NCBI GenBank assembly: GCA_002495055.1
Contig: DADR01000056.1
Coordinates: forward strand, 1 to 64,000
Origin: Methanoregula sp. UBA247
GTDB taxonomy: Archaea; Halobacteriota; Methanomicrobia; Methanomicrobiales; Methanospirillaceae
DNA: 64,000 bases
Reading direction: 5' to 3'
A program made the position numbers and the translations under genes. Positions 8,188 through 18,024 of this stretch are shown piece after piece (the stretch's first letter is position 1; each line of letters begins with the position of its first letter). The notes beneath the pieces were generated by a model. It saw only the letters and a program-made list of their open reading frames with translations. It was not told the origin of the DNA and did not search any database.

Positions 8188-9419
8188 TCGATCAGGACTC
8201 CCATCCCGATTAATCGCCAGCGTGCTCCCACCTGTCGGCTGATGGCAATCCTTGAACCCAGTTCTGCACATACAGGTCGCTTCAATTGAATTTCAATGGT
8301 GTCCTTCTTCGTATTGCTTACTACACCCACGGTTACTGCGGTTCCGACAGAAAGCATCAGTGGTTCACTGTGTTTTAAAGGTTCAATGACCAACTCGCTT
8401 GTAGCTCCTACGACCCGTTCCATAAGGGTAACGCGACACCGTAACTTGTCCCACACAGGGGGAAGTTTACCCTCGTGACCAAGCACCTGACCTGCAAGTG
8501 CGTCACTTTTCGTCAGAGCTGGATCGAGTTTGGTCCCGACCCCAAGAAGTCCGCCAGGAGTTGCCTCAGCAATTTTATTTGAACCTGCGTTGATCGATGT
8601 AACTTTAGTCGTGATGGGTATCCATTTTATCCTGTTTTCGATCTGTGTCTGTCTTCCAGGTCGGATTTCTATATCGTCACCTTCGCGGAGGATGCCCCGG
8701 ATAAGAGACCCCCCGACGACGCCACCCTTCACATCTTTCCAGTTGCAGCCAGGTTTGTTTACATCAAAAGACCTGGCTATGAGCATAACGGGTTCGGCAT
8801 TTGGGTCACGGGTGGGTTCAGGAATTGTCGTATCAAGAGCCTGCACGAGAGCGCCAATGTTGATTCCTTTCTGGGAAGAAACCGGAATGATCGGAGCATT
8901 CTCTGCAATCGTTCCTTTAATGAATTTTTTTATCTCGTGATAATTGTCAACAGCCTCTTTCTGGCTGACCACATCAATTTTACTCTGGACGATAACGATA
9001 TTTTTTATACCGACAAGCTCGAGAGCCATCAGGTGCTCTTTTGTCTGCGGCTGGGGGCATTTCTCGCTTGAAGCGATGACCAGCATCGCTCCATCCATCA
9101 ATGCCGAACCAGAAAGCATCGTTGCCATGAGAGTTTCATGTCCTGGTGCATCAACAAAGGAAATTGAACGGAATGGTGTCCCCTTTCCCCCGCAGACCGG
9201 ACAATCAGGACTGGTTGAAAAGCCGTCGGAACCCTCGCACTTTTCACACCGGTAAAAGGTCGCATCGGCATATCCAAGGCGTATTGAGATGCCCCGCTTT
9301 ACCTCTTCACTGTGCCGGTCTGTCCATGTCCCGGTGAGCGCATTTACCAGTGTGGTCTTGCCATGATCAACATGACCTACAACCCCAATATTAACACTGG
9401 GAACTCTTACATCATGCAA
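8184..9419 (-). CDS. eif2g: translation initiation factor aIF2 gamma
   Basis: The GTPase subunit that carries initiator Met-tRNA to the 30S subunit, 411 aa. Motifs: P-loop GHVDHGKTT, switch region RGISIRLGYAD, a zinc knuckle formed by CEKC and CPVCGG, DAPGHE, then QSKIDVV (variant of NKXD) and PVSSQKG. Domains II and III follow (about 205-411). The start appears to be TTG at 9419 (TTG CAT GAT GTA), with an AAGGAGG site about 10 nt upstream; there is no in-frame ATG nearby, which is unusual for so essential a gene. It heads the operon with the PIN, rpo7 and spt4 genes. Confidence 0.96.
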   Translation of the reverse strand: MHDVRVPSVNIGVVGHVDHGKTTLVNALTGTWTDRHSEEVKRGISIRLGYADATFYRCEKCEGSDGFSTSPDCPVCGGKGTPFRSISFVDAPGHETLMATMLSGSALMDGAMLVIASSEKCPQPQTKEHLMALELVGIKNIVIVQSKIDVVSQKEAVDNYHEIKKFIKGTIAENAPIIPVSSQKGINIGALVQALDTTIPEPTRDPNAEPVMLIARSFDVNKPGCNWKDVKGGVVGGSLIRGILREGDDIEIRPGRQTQIENRIKWIPITTKVTSINAGSNKIAEATPGGLLGVGTKLDPALTKSDALAGQVLGHEGKLPPVWDKLRCRVTLMERVVGATSELVIEPLKHSEPLMLSVGTAVTVGVVSNTKKDTIEIQLKRPVCAELGSRIAISRQVGARWRLIGMGVLIE

Positions 9420-9493
9420 ATAATTCGAACCTCCTTATTCTCTATGAAACTAAAACACCAACACCTTTTTTGATTTAATTTCATTCTTGATTC

Positions 9494-9874
9494 ATGCACC
9501 CGGATATCCAACGAGACATCGATCAGAAAGACAATGCTGGTTTGATAACAGTTAAGGACTCCAGACTATTATTAAAGTATCTTGCAGAAAGGCAAATCAT
9601 CCGGGGATCTGAACCCTCATCACTTCTGTCAGAAAATTAATATCTGATCCGTTGGTTGACTATCTGAAATTATCAGAAAGACTAGAAGATATTTACCAGA
9701 TTAAAACGGTCATGGATGGTAAAGGATTAAAGCAGAGCCCTATTTGTTCTGAAACGGTATTATCCGGTGATGCAGGAACAGGCAGACTTGAAGAAGGGTA
9801 CTGCAAAGGAAGCAATTGATAATGCGGAAAAAATCATGAGTGAAAAAGTCGTTAGTCAGTTTAACCCAAGATAA
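9494..9874 (+). pseudogene. possible decayed gene remnant(s)
   Basis: Protein-like fragments lie in different frames. ATG 9494 opens a 48-aa frame (MHPDIQRDIDQKDN...), ending at TAA 9638. A second frame from 9643 reads SDPLVDYLKLSERLEDIYQI. A third frame, up to TAA 9872, reads RYYPVMQEQADLKKGTAKEA and ends EKVVSQFNPR. Their charge pattern is typical of soluble helical protein, and they join by two small shifts, as expected for one broken gene. I recognise no family. Chance reading frames remain possible. Confidence 0.3.
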
Positions 9875-10242
9875 TTTTTTTTACCCCGATCTTGTAATTC
9901 CTGTAAGATGAATTTTACGAAGTGAAAGTCTGGCTCAAGTATCGCGCTAAAAATGCCCTAAAAAGTATATCAGAACTATATGACACGCTTTTTTCGTAAC
10001 ACAGATGTTGATCGGCTCTATGCTCAAGTATCGCTGTCATTACGTGTAAGAGCCTCCCCTGACTCTATTTTGCCGACCTCGATATCGCGTTTTCACACAT
10101 ACCCTGCGAGAATCGTGGTCGTTTATACTGGATCCGATTCAAGATCGCTCCATCTTATCGTACAAAAATGAGATAGATAAGCTTACGGAATCAAACCACA
10201 ACATTTCTCAATACAGGCCAATCCAATGCCTATTTTAAGGGA
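9875..10242. other. gene-poor stretch
   Basis: No convincing gene was seen. The 12-mer CTCAAGTATCGC occurs twice (about 9933 and 10023), suggesting small duplicated or shuffled sequence. The only long frame here (about 9980-10171) has no family resemblance and no ribosome site. Confidence 0.4.
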
Positions 10243-10536
10243 TTACCCCCCTCCCTCGCAGCTCTGGTCGGTAGCTTTCCATGCGTCCTGAAGTTCTCGT
10301 CCTGAAGCAAACTTCTTTTCTCTCTCGATTACTTTTTTTGCATCATCAATGATTGCCTTTGCTGATTTCTCCGCGCTGGTTGCCGGTATAAGGTAATCAA
10401 TGCGGTACAGGAGATTTGTACTGTCCAGCTCGGCGAAAACCTCTCCTCGTACCTGCTCGATGCGCAGAATGGTTCCGGTGGTTCCGGTCCGCGGGTACCG
10501 CACCCGCATCCCGAGATTGATCTCTTCTGCTAACAT
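10243..10536 (-). CDS. DUF2098 family protein
   Basis: A small archaeal protein of unknown function, 97 aa from the chosen start. The core reads LGMRVRYPRTGTTGTI, then VFAELDSTNLLYRIDYL, which looks like a small beta-barrel such as an SH3/Tudor-like fold and matches the DUF2098 pattern. A Lys/Glu-rich helix follows. The ATG at 10536 (MLAEEINLG) is preferred because a minus-strand TATA box, CTTTATAG at about 10567-10574, would place the transcript start almost at this codon (leaderless). The upstream reading frame crosses that box. It lies next to the HDAC-like gene. Confidence 0.75.
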   Translation of the reverse strand: MLAEEINLGMRVRYPRTGTTGTILRIEQVRGEVFAELDSTNLLYRIDYLIPATSAEKSAKAIIDDAKKVIEREKKFASGRELQDAWKATDQSCEGGG

Positions 10537-10592
10537 ACTGGAAAATGATATACATTCTGCTATAAAGGTGTTGTTAGGAAAAACCACTGTTG

Positions 10593-11567
10593 TTACATCC
10601 TTAACTTTTTGAGTGTAGCCACAATATTACGGGTAGTGCGATGTGGCTCACTCTGAGTGGAGGGAACAGGTGATCCCTGGAGGGAAGAAAAAATTTGTCG
10701 CACGGCATCTCCATGGGAAGGTCCATACCCTCCCTCGAGGACAAGTGCCAGCTGATGTTCGGTCGCATCCCTGACAAGAGCGGTAAGCGTGCCATAATCC
10801 GCGGGGAAGAGTACCATACCACTTTTAGGGTCATCAAACAAGGCATCCTGACCTGCAGATATGATTATTGCATCCGGTCTGAACTCATCAAGAGCCGGTA
10901 TGAACACTTCTTCAAAGACGAGCCGGTAATCGGCGATCGTCGATCCAGCTCGTAAGGGTGCGTTTATGGTAAACCCCTTGCCTGCGCCTGTACCAATTTC
11001 ATCCACCCATCCGGTATAAGGAAAGATGTTTCCCTGGTGTATCGAACAGAAAAGCACCTGATCATCTGCTTCGAAGATCTTCTGTGTACCATTCCCGTGG
11101 TGGAGATCCCAGTCGATGATCGCGACTTTATCGACACGATCCAGAGCAACAGCTGCGGCAATTGCAGCATTGTTAAAAATACAAAAACCCATTGCCCGGT
11201 CCGGTTCAGCATGATGGCCGGGCGGACGGATAATGGCAAAACAGGATTCGCCATCGATTGAACGGTTCACAGATTCTGCTGCGGCACCGGCTGCAAATGA
11301 AGCTACTGTATACGTCTCTTCATCAACATAGGTGCTCGGGTCAAGGAAATGGTGTCCCCCATGTGAAGAAAAATCCCGGATCATACGGATATATGAGGGT
11401 GTATGGACTCTCGTAAGATCACTTTCGGGTGCACACGACGGTGCAATCACCGGTATGTCTTTGGGTATTCCTTCCAGGGCTGCCTTAAGTCGGGCAGAGC
11501 TCTCATCGTGGTTCTCCATTTCATGATGAGTGAAAATCTCCTCGAAAATTGCGGAACACCGGACCAT
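10593..11567 (-). CDS. histone deacetylase-like (acetoin utilisation/HDAC family) amidohydrolase
   Basis: A 324-aa zinc deacetylase of the arginase/HDAC fold. Landmarks in order: the RPPGHHAEPDRAMGFCIFNN catalytic His pair, the zinc-binding IIDWDLHHGNGT, FCSIHQGNIFPYTG, the second zinc Asp in IISAGQDALFDDPKSG, and the LEGGYG substrate loop. Bacterial and archaeal members deacetylate small acylated amines or proteins; the substrate cannot be read from the sequence. The start is an ATG at 11567. Confidence 0.9.
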   Translation of the reverse strand: MVRCSAIFEEIFTHHEMENHDESSARLKAALEGIPKDIPVIAPSCAPESDLTRVHTPSYIRMIRDFSSHGGHHFLDPSTYVDEETYTVASFAAGAAAESVNRSIDGESCFAIIRPPGHHAEPDRAMGFCIFNNAAIAAAVALDRVDKVAIIDWDLHHGNGTQKIFEADDQVLFCSIHQGNIFPYTGWVDEIGTGAGKGFTINAPLRAGSTIADYRLVFEEVFIPALDEFRPDAIIISAGQDALFDDPKSGMVLFPADYGTLTALVRDATEHQLALVLEGGYGPSHGDAVRQIFSSLQGSPVPSTQSEPHRTTRNIVATLKKLRM

Positions 11568-11639
11568 GCTCGTAATATCCCTCTATTATTCTCCTGCCAT
11601 CAAAAGGTTTGGTTTTTATGACCTGCTAAAAGGAAAAAA

Positions 11640-14234
11640 TTATCGGATAAGTGCTCCTTCCATTATGGCTGATTCAGTGACATCATATTCCTTTCCTGAT
11701 GAAATGACCCGGTATTTACCAGTCGTCTTTACACCATAGGGATTTTCAGTGGTTGAATAAGGCACGACAAATTCACCATTGACACTCGATTGCCGGTAAG
11801 TGAATGTTCTGCCGGTATTACTGATAACCGGAACCTCGATCATTCCCTCTCCCTGGATATGCGCCCCTTTTACATACTCGAACACTTTGACATATTTTAC
11901 ATCAGTGGTATTCGAATTGAACACATTGCTCGGAGATTCATGTACCAGCCGGTAATGCCTGAGTGCTGGTACTGTTTCAATTGGGAGCGTGATGGCCGGG
12001 CTTAATGCGGTGGCATGATAGCCTGTCGGTGCCCGGAGGTTGTAATCAGCTGCACGACTGACAGCTTCAGTGGCATTTACTGATTCTGCTGCCGTAATTA
12101 CCGGGAGAGAGACCTTAGAAATGCTTGGATCGGCGTACTCGATGTAATAGGCACTCGAGGGGGTTTTTAGAGAACCATCAAAGTTATGGAGCCGTGAGAT
12201 CATGGTAAGATAATACTGACGGGTATTAAGCAGGACTGTTTCGTAACTGTTAAGATTATCCTGTGCTGGAGTAAGCAGCGTCATCTGGTAAGGAGTAACA
12301 CCAGCTGATGAATTATACCATGTCGACATAGCCCAGAATTTGCCGGTATCCATTTCGATATCGGTGATTATATACCGGGTTTTTGCGAGGTCCAGAACCT
12401 GATTCCCCTCCTCTTCAGATGTGGAGATGAAAAATCTCGCCGATCCCGACGGTCCGGTGACTCCTGCCTGGAAGGGGTTGGCATTCGGGATCCGTTTCGC
12501 AATATAGGTGATCATGTGGCCATAGTCCCACCAGGACATGACTCCATAAGCCTCAGGTGGATACTGGAAGGTATGAGGATTGTAAATTGTGGTGTAATTC
12601 ACACCAGTATCCGGAGTATTATTTCCCATCCAGTCAAGGGTTTCCCGCCAATCTGGATTCATCCGTATTGCGCTGCCGGATGCATTTGCAAAACTGAGTG
12701 AAGCAGAAGTGTAGGCAAAGAGAATACTGAGCCCGATAACAAGAATAACGAGAGCAAGGGCAGGAATATTCGAAGGGGAGGAAACGGAGACCCTCTTCGG
12801 ATTTTTTTTCTGTTTTTTCCCTTTTTGAGGCTCGTTCCTGTCTCCTCCAGGGAATTCCGGGTCATCTTTATCAGATGAAATCCTTGTTGCCAGCCTGCGG
12901 ATTCCTGCCCAACCCTTGTCAAACGTAAAACTGACACAAACGGCAGAGAGCAGGGCTACATTTACGGCAAGGTAATACTCATAACGGATGTGCTGCCAGG
13001 TCGATATCAGCATGATAAGTGACCAGACGAGCGCAAAGATCTGGTGCGGGTGTTCATCCTTAAGATTATTATAGAGCATGACCAGCGCTCCACCAGCCAT
13101 CAGGAAAAGACCATAGTTAAATGTCATCCACGCGAGATCCAGTGCCCAGCCCCGTGCTTCCTGCACCGTATTTGTTACCGCCTGCTGTCCGAAAAAATTG
13201 AAGAGTGAACTGATAAACAGGTCATACAACTGGGGGCTGACAATGAAGAGGATGAGAGAAAATGCAATTCCGGATCCGATGAGAATTGCAGGGTAGTAAT
13301 ACCATTCTTTTTCTTTAACGAAGGATGCAATGCCGTAGAGAAAACCTGTTCCACCGATTAATGCCAGGTATGCATAAACATGCCCGATTGAGTAAAAGAT
13401 AAGATTCACTCCAGGATCCTTTAACCCATATGCCAGAAGGCCGATAATTGCGATAGTAAAAATTACTGTGTTAATCACCAGCAGGTATTCACTTGTTCTG
13501 CCCCTGAACACATCAATAACAAACTGGATTATTGTAAATATCCCGACAATCATGGCAAAAAGGATCATTGTCGGCATAACAAACAGACCGAGGAGATAAG
13601 CGATGCCGGCAATACCTGATAACAAGAGGGTATTTTTATAGGAATTAATATTCTTCAGGTCGATTTTTGTATCTTTTTCAAGGAAGACCATATACATATA
13701 CAGCAGGCAGAAGATGGTGGAAAAAAGCACCTCGGCTATATGGTGATCCATATATCCATAAAATGAGCGGTAAAAGAACTGGCCGGATACTACTGCCGTA
13801 AACCCTGATGCCAGAAGACCAGTCTTCCAGTCTCCACAGGTTTTTCCGACAAAGTACATGATCGCCACTATCATGACTCCCATCAGGGGTGGAATTAAAA
13901 GACCGGTGCTAATGATCTCCGGTCGTGTCGAAGCACCTGTAATAAGGCAAAATATCGCAATAATGGTAGGGAAAAGAGACCCCCAGGGGACAGACATCCC
14001 CGAGGGGAACAAGGACATGGGATCATACCATGCATAGTTCGGGAAGTTGGCCAGGATCTGTTCAACCTGGCGCAGGTTGTACAGCGGATCATCGCTTGCC
14101 ACCATCAGGAGCACGTCAGTGTTACCCATATTAAGCATGGGTAACAAACGAAGCCACAGGGCAAAGCCACAAAATAATGCAACCAGTCCGATAATCAGCT
14201 GGCTCCGGCGGTTATTAAGATCAAAATGTACCAT
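11640..14234 (-). CDS. aglB: oligosaccharyltransferase AglB (STT3 family)
   Basis: The integral membrane enzyme that transfers a lipid-linked glycan to Asn in N-X-S/T sites of exported proteins, 864 aa. The N-terminal half has about 12 membrane helices, with the catalytic acidic motif SDDPLYNLR near residue 44 and the MDHHIAEV motif of the second external loop. A charged cytoplasmic stretch (about 455-490) and one more helix lead into the extracellular domain, which carries the WWDYG signature at about 566-570. The start is ATG 14234; a TTG one codon earlier also fits. It follows the amino-sugar nucleotide genes but has its own upstream region. Confidence 0.96.
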   Translation of the reverse strand: MVHFDLNNRRSQLIIGLVALFCGFALWLRLLPMLNMGNTDVLLMVASDDPLYNLRQVEQILANFPNYAWYDPMSLFPSGMSVPWGSLFPTIIAIFCLITGASTRPEIISTGLLIPPLMGVMIVAIMYFVGKTCGDWKTGLLASGFTAVVSGQFFYRSFYGYMDHHIAEVLFSTIFCLLYMYMVFLEKDTKIDLKNINSYKNTLLLSGIAGIAYLLGLFVMPTMILFAMIVGIFTIIQFVIDVFRGRTSEYLLVINTVIFTIAIIGLLAYGLKDPGVNLIFYSIGHVYAYLALIGGTGFLYGIASFVKEKEWYYYPAILIGSGIAFSLILFIVSPQLYDLFISSLFNFFGQQAVTNTVQEARGWALDLAWMTFNYGLFLMAGGALVMLYNNLKDEHPHQIFALVWSLIMLISTWQHIRYEYYLAVNVALLSAVCVSFTFDKGWAGIRRLATRISSDKDDPEFPGGDRNEPQKGKKQKKNPKRVSVSSPSNIPALALVILVIGLSILFAYTSASLSFANASGSAIRMNPDWRETLDWMGNNTPDTGVNYTTIYNPHTFQYPPEAYGVMSWWDYGHMITYIAKRIPNANPFQAGVTGPSGSARFFISTSEEEGNQVLDLAKTRYIITDIEMDTGKFWAMSTWYNSSAGVTPYQMTLLTPAQDNLNSYETVLLNTRQYYLTMISRLHNFDGSLKTPSSAYYIEYADPSISKVSLPVITAAESVNATEAVSRAADYNLRAPTGYHATALSPAITLPIETVPALRHYRLVHESPSNVFNSNTTDVKYVKVFEYVKGAHIQGEGMIEVPVISNTGRTFTYRQSSVNGEFVVPYSTTENPYGVKTTGKYRVISSGKEYDVTESAIMEGALIR

Positions 14235-14258
14235 CAAATCAACCTTTCTTGGGTACTT

Positions 14259-14288
14259 GGTTTTAAGTTGAGACCATTAATAAATTTG
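14259..14288 (-). promoter_or_regulatory. candidate aglB promoter
   Basis: Two TATA-like elements read on the minus strand lie about 25-55 nt before the aglB ATG: AATTTATTAATGG (upstream) and CTTAAAACC (closer). Either could drive aglB separately from the amino-sugar operon. Which one is used cannot be told from the sequence. Confidence 0.4.
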
Positions 14289-14512
14289 GTTGAATTCCTC
14301 AGAGAAAACTCCCGAATAATCATTTAAATTGGCGGTATCCTTCCAATAAAAAAAATTTTCGATTCAAAAAAGGGTACCTGTAATATCCGTCACATGTCAG
14401 GTAAACGAAAAAAAGTGGTTTTGTATTCACTCTTTCTGGAGAATACATTACCTCACCCTGGATTTCATGTCAGTTTAATGGGAAAACAATGAAGTGTAAG
14501 GGCACTTTTATA

Positions 14513-15121
14513 TTATTTTTTGGTTGCTTCCCGGATCATCTTTTGTGGCAGATCAGTAATTTTTGCCGGAGCGCCGATTGCCAGCATATGTGCAGGGACA
14601 TCGCGGGTTACGATTGCACCGGCTGCTACAAGTGCTCCCTCACCGATACAGACCCCGGGAAGAAGGGTTGCATTCGCACCAATTGCCGCATTGGCACGGA
14701 TCTGCGGTCCTTTCAACCCGCCAATACGCGTAGGGGGGTATCGGTCATTGGTGAGTACAGTATTAGGCCCGATAAAGACATTGTTCCCAATGACGGTATC
14801 GGTCGGAATATACACCATACTCTGCAGGCTTACTTCATCCCCGATAATCGTGTTACCTTCAATAACAGCTGACGTTCCAATGGCAACCCGGTTACCTATC
14901 CTCGTTTTTTCACGGATCATGACATTGTGCCCGCTCTGAAAATTATCCCCGATGGTAACATCACAATAGATAATAGTGCCTGACCTGATTACTGCATTTT
15001 TCCCGATTATTGTCCCGGTGAAACCGGTTTTTCCCATGTTATCCCGTGAGGGAAATCCAAGGGTAACCGGTTCGAAAATCTGTGCTCCTTTTCCAACAGT
15101 ATTAATGCCATATTCAATCAT
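14513..15121 (-). CDS. hexapeptide-repeat acyltransferase (left-handed beta-helix)
   Basis: A 202-aa protein made almost entirely of hexapeptide turns (IGKNAVIRSGTIIYCDVTIG, IGNRVAIGTSAVIEGNTIIG, IGNNVFIGPNTVLTND), the left-handed beta-helix of acetyl- and acyltransferases. It ends with IGEGALVAAGAIVTRDVP and a short helix. Homologues such as WbpD acetylate UDP-linked amino sugars, and the genomic place (after glmS, with ATGA overlap, and before aglB) supports a sugar-acetylation role; the exact acceptor is inference. Confidence 0.85.
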   Translation of the reverse strand: MIEYGINTVGKGAQIFEPVTLGFPSRDNMGKTGFTGTIIGKNAVIRSGTIIYCDVTIGDNFQSGHNVMIREKTRIGNRVAIGTSAVIEGNTIIGDEVSLQSMVYIPTDTVIGNNVFIGPNTVLTNDRYPPTRIGGLKGPQIRANAAIGANATLLPGVCIGEGALVAAGAIVTRDVPAHMLAIGAPAKITDLPQKMIREATKK

Positions 15122-16860
15122 TCAACAGTCACACTCTTTGCCAGGTTTCTTGGTTTGTCTACATCCCGTTTTAATCCCACCGCAGTATAATAGGCTAGGA
15201 GCTGGAGAACAATAAGACTTGTCAGCACCTGCACAAAAGGAGGGGTCACCGGAAGGGGAATAAAGATATCCGCAACCTCGGAAAGCTCCAGGTCCCCTTC
15301 CGCCCCGATTGCGATTACAGGTGCTCCCCTCGCCTTCATCTCCTTGATATTGGAAATCATCACCCCGTAGGTTTCCCCCGGCATGCAAATTGCGATGACC
15401 GGTGTTGCCGGTGAAAGCAGGGCAAACGGCCCGTGTTTGAGTTCTCCTGCAGCATATCCTTCGGCGTGAATGTAGGAAATCTCTTTCATTTTCAGTGACC
15501 CTTCAAGAGACACCGGATAAAATGGACCTCTCCCGACGTAGAAAATGCTGTGGGCATTGAGGCAGAGTCTGACTGCTTCAGACAGGTCCATCAAAAGAAC
15601 TTCTTCGATTGCCCGGTGCCCGTTCCGCAGCACATCCTCAAATTCACCGTTCCGCAGGAAATTAGTGATTTGCATCAGAATTGCCAGCTGCGCAATAAAC
15701 GACTTTGTCGCTGCGACACTGATTTCAGGTCCGGCACGCATAAAAAGAGTGAAATCAGCTACCCTGCTGATGGAGCTCCCAAGTGTGTTAGTTATTGCAA
15801 GAGTTGTACAATTGTGCACCTTTGCCTGCTTAAGTGCGGTGTTGGTATCAGCTGTTTCCCCGGACTGAGAAATCCCGATTACGAGTCCCCGGATTGGCGG
15901 GGGAAAATATTTGAACTCAGAAGCGAACTCAAGCCGTACAGGGATCGCACAGGTATCTTCGAGAAGATACTTAAAAATAAGCCCGGCATTATACGAAGAA
16001 CCGCATGCGATGACAGTCACCGATTCAGCGTTTTTGACTGATGCAGGGAGTATTTCATTGGTAACGGACCTGACTGAATTATAAAATGCCTGAGGCTGCT
16101 CGTAGATCTCCTTGAGCATGTAGTGCGGGAAGCCCCCTTTCTTGGTGTCTTCACCGGACCAGTTTATCAGCTCAAGAGGCCGTGTTACCGGCTTACCTTC
16201 ATGGAAGATCTCGATTTTTTCATGGGATATGCTTGCGATATCCCCGTCTTCGAGGAAAATTGCGCGTTCGGTATAGTCAATGACCGGTGTCATATCGGAC
16301 GCGGCAAAAAATTCCCCGTCACCCACTCCAAGAACGAGCGGGCTTGCATAACGTGCTGCAATTATACGATCTTCACCGGCAGCGATAATTAGCAGGGCAT
16401 AGGAACCAGTCAACTTTGGGACAACTTTCTGCACAGCTGAAAGGAGATTTTTTTCCGGTTCATATACCTCTTCTACAAGATGTGCTACCACCTCGGTATC
16501 GGTTTCAGAGCGGAATGTGTGGCCCCTGGAGACCAGTTGCCGTTTGAGTTCTGCATAGTTTTCGATAATCCCGTTATGTACTACTGCAATACGACCCGAA
16601 CAGTCCATATGGGGGTGCGCATTGACATCGTTGGGGACACCGTGGGTAGCCCAGCGGGTATGTCCTATCCCTATCTTCCCTTTGAGACACGCCGAGCTTT
16701 GAGAATCTGATATTCGCCCCTGGTGTTTGTCCAGTTCAATACCCCCGCTGATAGTGGCAACCCCGAACGAATCATACCCCCGGTATTCCAGTTTTTTAAG
16801 CCCTTCCACAATGATCGGGGCAGCTTCCCTGCGGCCGATATAACCTACGATACCGCACAC
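15118..16860 (-). CDS. glmS: glutamine--fructose-6-phosphate aminotransferase
   Basis: Makes glucosamine-6-phosphate from fructose-6-phosphate and glutamine, the entry to UDP-GlcNAc synthesis. 580 aa. The N-terminal nucleophile is Cys2 (CGIVGYIGRREA), with HTRWATHG and HNGIIENY of the glutaminase domain. Two SIS domains follow: VIACGSSYNAG and ISQSGETADT in the first, FYVGRGPFYPVSLEG in the second. The C-terminal end is LAKSVTVE, the usual Lys-Ser-Val-Thr-Val-Glu tail. The start is GTG at 16860, 1 nt after the preceding stop, so it is probably translationally coupled. Confidence 0.97.
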   Translation of the reverse strand: MCGIVGYIGRREAAPIIVEGLKKLEYRGYDSFGVATISGGIELDKHQGRISDSQSSACLKGKIGIGHTRWATHGVPNDVNAHPHMDCSGRIAVVHNGIIENYAELKRQLVSRGHTFRSETDTEVVAHLVEEVYEPEKNLLSAVQKVVPKLTGSYALLIIAAGEDRIIAARYASPLVLGVGDGEFFAASDMTPVIDYTERAIFLEDGDIASISHEKIEIFHEGKPVTRPLELINWSGEDTKKGGFPHYMLKEIYEQPQAFYNSVRSVTNEILPASVKNAESVTVIACGSSYNAGLIFKYLLEDTCAIPVRLEFASEFKYFPPPIRGLVIGISQSGETADTNTALKQAKVHNCTTLAITNTLGSSISRVADFTLFMRAGPEISVAATKSFIAQLAILMQITNFLRNGEFEDVLRNGHRAIEEVLLMDLSEAVRLCLNAHSIFYVGRGPFYPVSLEGSLKMKEISYIHAEGYAAGELKHGPFALLSPATPVIAICMPGETYGVMISNIKEMKARGAPVIAIGAEGDLELSEVADIFIPLPVTPPFVQVLTSLIVLQLLAYYTAVGLKRDVDKPRNLAKSVTVE

Positions 16861-16861
16861 G

Positions 16862-18016
16862 TTATATCACCTTAGAATCGTCAGGCAGAATGCGGGAAAT
16901 GATCCGGCTCCCCCCTTCGATTGCCACATTATTGCCAACGATGCAGTTGTTGAATATGGTGAATGGTCCTGCAGTGACCTGGTCACCAAACACGGCACCA
17001 AATTCCGGTTTTATAACGGTCCCCTCAATATCCATCAGACTTGCCGATGATGAAATGGTGGTGTGGTCTGCAAGCCTGCACCCCTGACCTGTCACCGTAT
17101 CAATGATCCGTGAGTGTGAACCGATCGATGTGTCATCCATGATCAACGATTTTCCCATGAACGTGAATGGTTCTATCTTTACCCGGGAGCCGAGACTGGT
17201 ATCAGGCATGATGCAGCAGTTTGGACCGATATCACAGTCGTTGCCGATGATGACCGGCCCTGATATTACCGTATTGGGACCAATGGTGGTACCTTTTCCT
17301 ATCCTTACCGGCCCGTGAATGATGGTCTGCCTGCTGATAGCACCGTCACGTGCTTCGGGCAAATCTTTCAACTGGCGCATATTCATCTTCAGCAGGTCCC
17401 AGGGATAGATGGCGTCCTGCCAGTCGTCTGCGACAACCGCCTGCAGACGCTTCCCGGAAGCCAGCATAGAGGAGACAGTATCAGTGATATCGTTTTCGGA
17501 AATATACGAGAAAAAGTCTTTTGTCAGCGAAAAGATGCCGGTACTCACCATGAAACTTGGTGAATGTTCGGGTTTCTCGATAATCCGGCTAACAAATCCG
17601 TCTTTTAAAAGGACAACGCCAAAGTTTGACGGATTGGGATGCTCTTTTACCAGCATTGCATTTTTTATATCTTTTATTCTTCCGATAGAATGGGGATCAA
17701 TATAGTTATCTCCTGGCAGGAGGAGAAAATCCCCGGTAATATGTGATTTTGCACAGTTGAGTGCATGAGCAGTACCCAGTTGTTTATCCTGGACCACTAC
17801 GGTAAGAGGTACATTGAGCTCATTTAAAAACCGTATAACCTGTTCTTTCCGATAGCCAACCACCACTACAATGTCGCGTATCCCGTTTTTCAACAGCGCC
17901 TCAATCACGTATTCTATAATGGGGCGGTTCGCAACCGGAAGCAGTGCCTTGGGTCTGCTCCTGGTTAACGGACGAATACGTTTTCCCTCTCCTGCTGCTA
18001 ATATAACTGCCTGCAT
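16862..18016 (-). CDS. bifunctional sugar-1-phosphate nucleotidyltransferase/acetyltransferase (GlmU-like)
   Basis: 384 aa. Residues 1 to about 225 are a nucleotidyltransferase with the LAAGEGKRIRPLT pyrophosphorylase loop, the RPKALLPVANRP stretch and LLLPGDNYIDP. The C-terminal part is a left-handed beta-helix (IGKGTTIGPNTVISGPVIIG and more). Archaeal enzymes of this layout convert GlcN-1-P to GlcNAc-1-P and UDP-GlcNAc. ATG 18016 is chosen because GGTGA lies 4 nt upstream and the nucleotide loop then begins at the N-terminus; an adjacent ATG at 18019 is also possible. It is a divergent paralogue of the next gene upstream. Confidence 0.9.
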   Translation of the reverse strand: MQAVILAAGEGKRIRPLTRSRPKALLPVANRPIIEYVIEALLKNGIRDIVVVVGYRKEQVIRFLNELNVPLTVVVQDKQLGTAHALNCAKSHITGDFLLLPGDNYIDPHSIGRIKDIKNAMLVKEHPNPSNFGVVLLKDGFVSRIIEKPEHSPSFMVSTGIFSLTKDFFSYISENDITDTVSSMLASGKRLQAVVADDWQDAIYPWDLLKMNMRQLKDLPEARDGAISRQTIIHGPVRIGKGTTIGPNTVISGPVIIGNDCDIGPNCCIMPDTSLGSRVKIEPFTFMGKSLIMDDTSIGSHSRIIDTVTGQGCRLADHTTISSSASLMDIEGTVIKPEFGAVFGDQVTAGPFTIFNNCIVGNNVAIEGGSRIISRILPDDSKVI

Positions 18017-18024
18017 CATTTCAC

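Noticed and set aside
7804..8271. longer start for the PIN protein
   Set aside because: Its first 28 residues are aIF2 gamma coding sequence read in another frame; the GTG at 8187 overlaps the stop in the coupled manner.
9980..10171. 63-aa frame in the gene-poor stretch
   Set aside because: No ribosome site, no family, odd composition.
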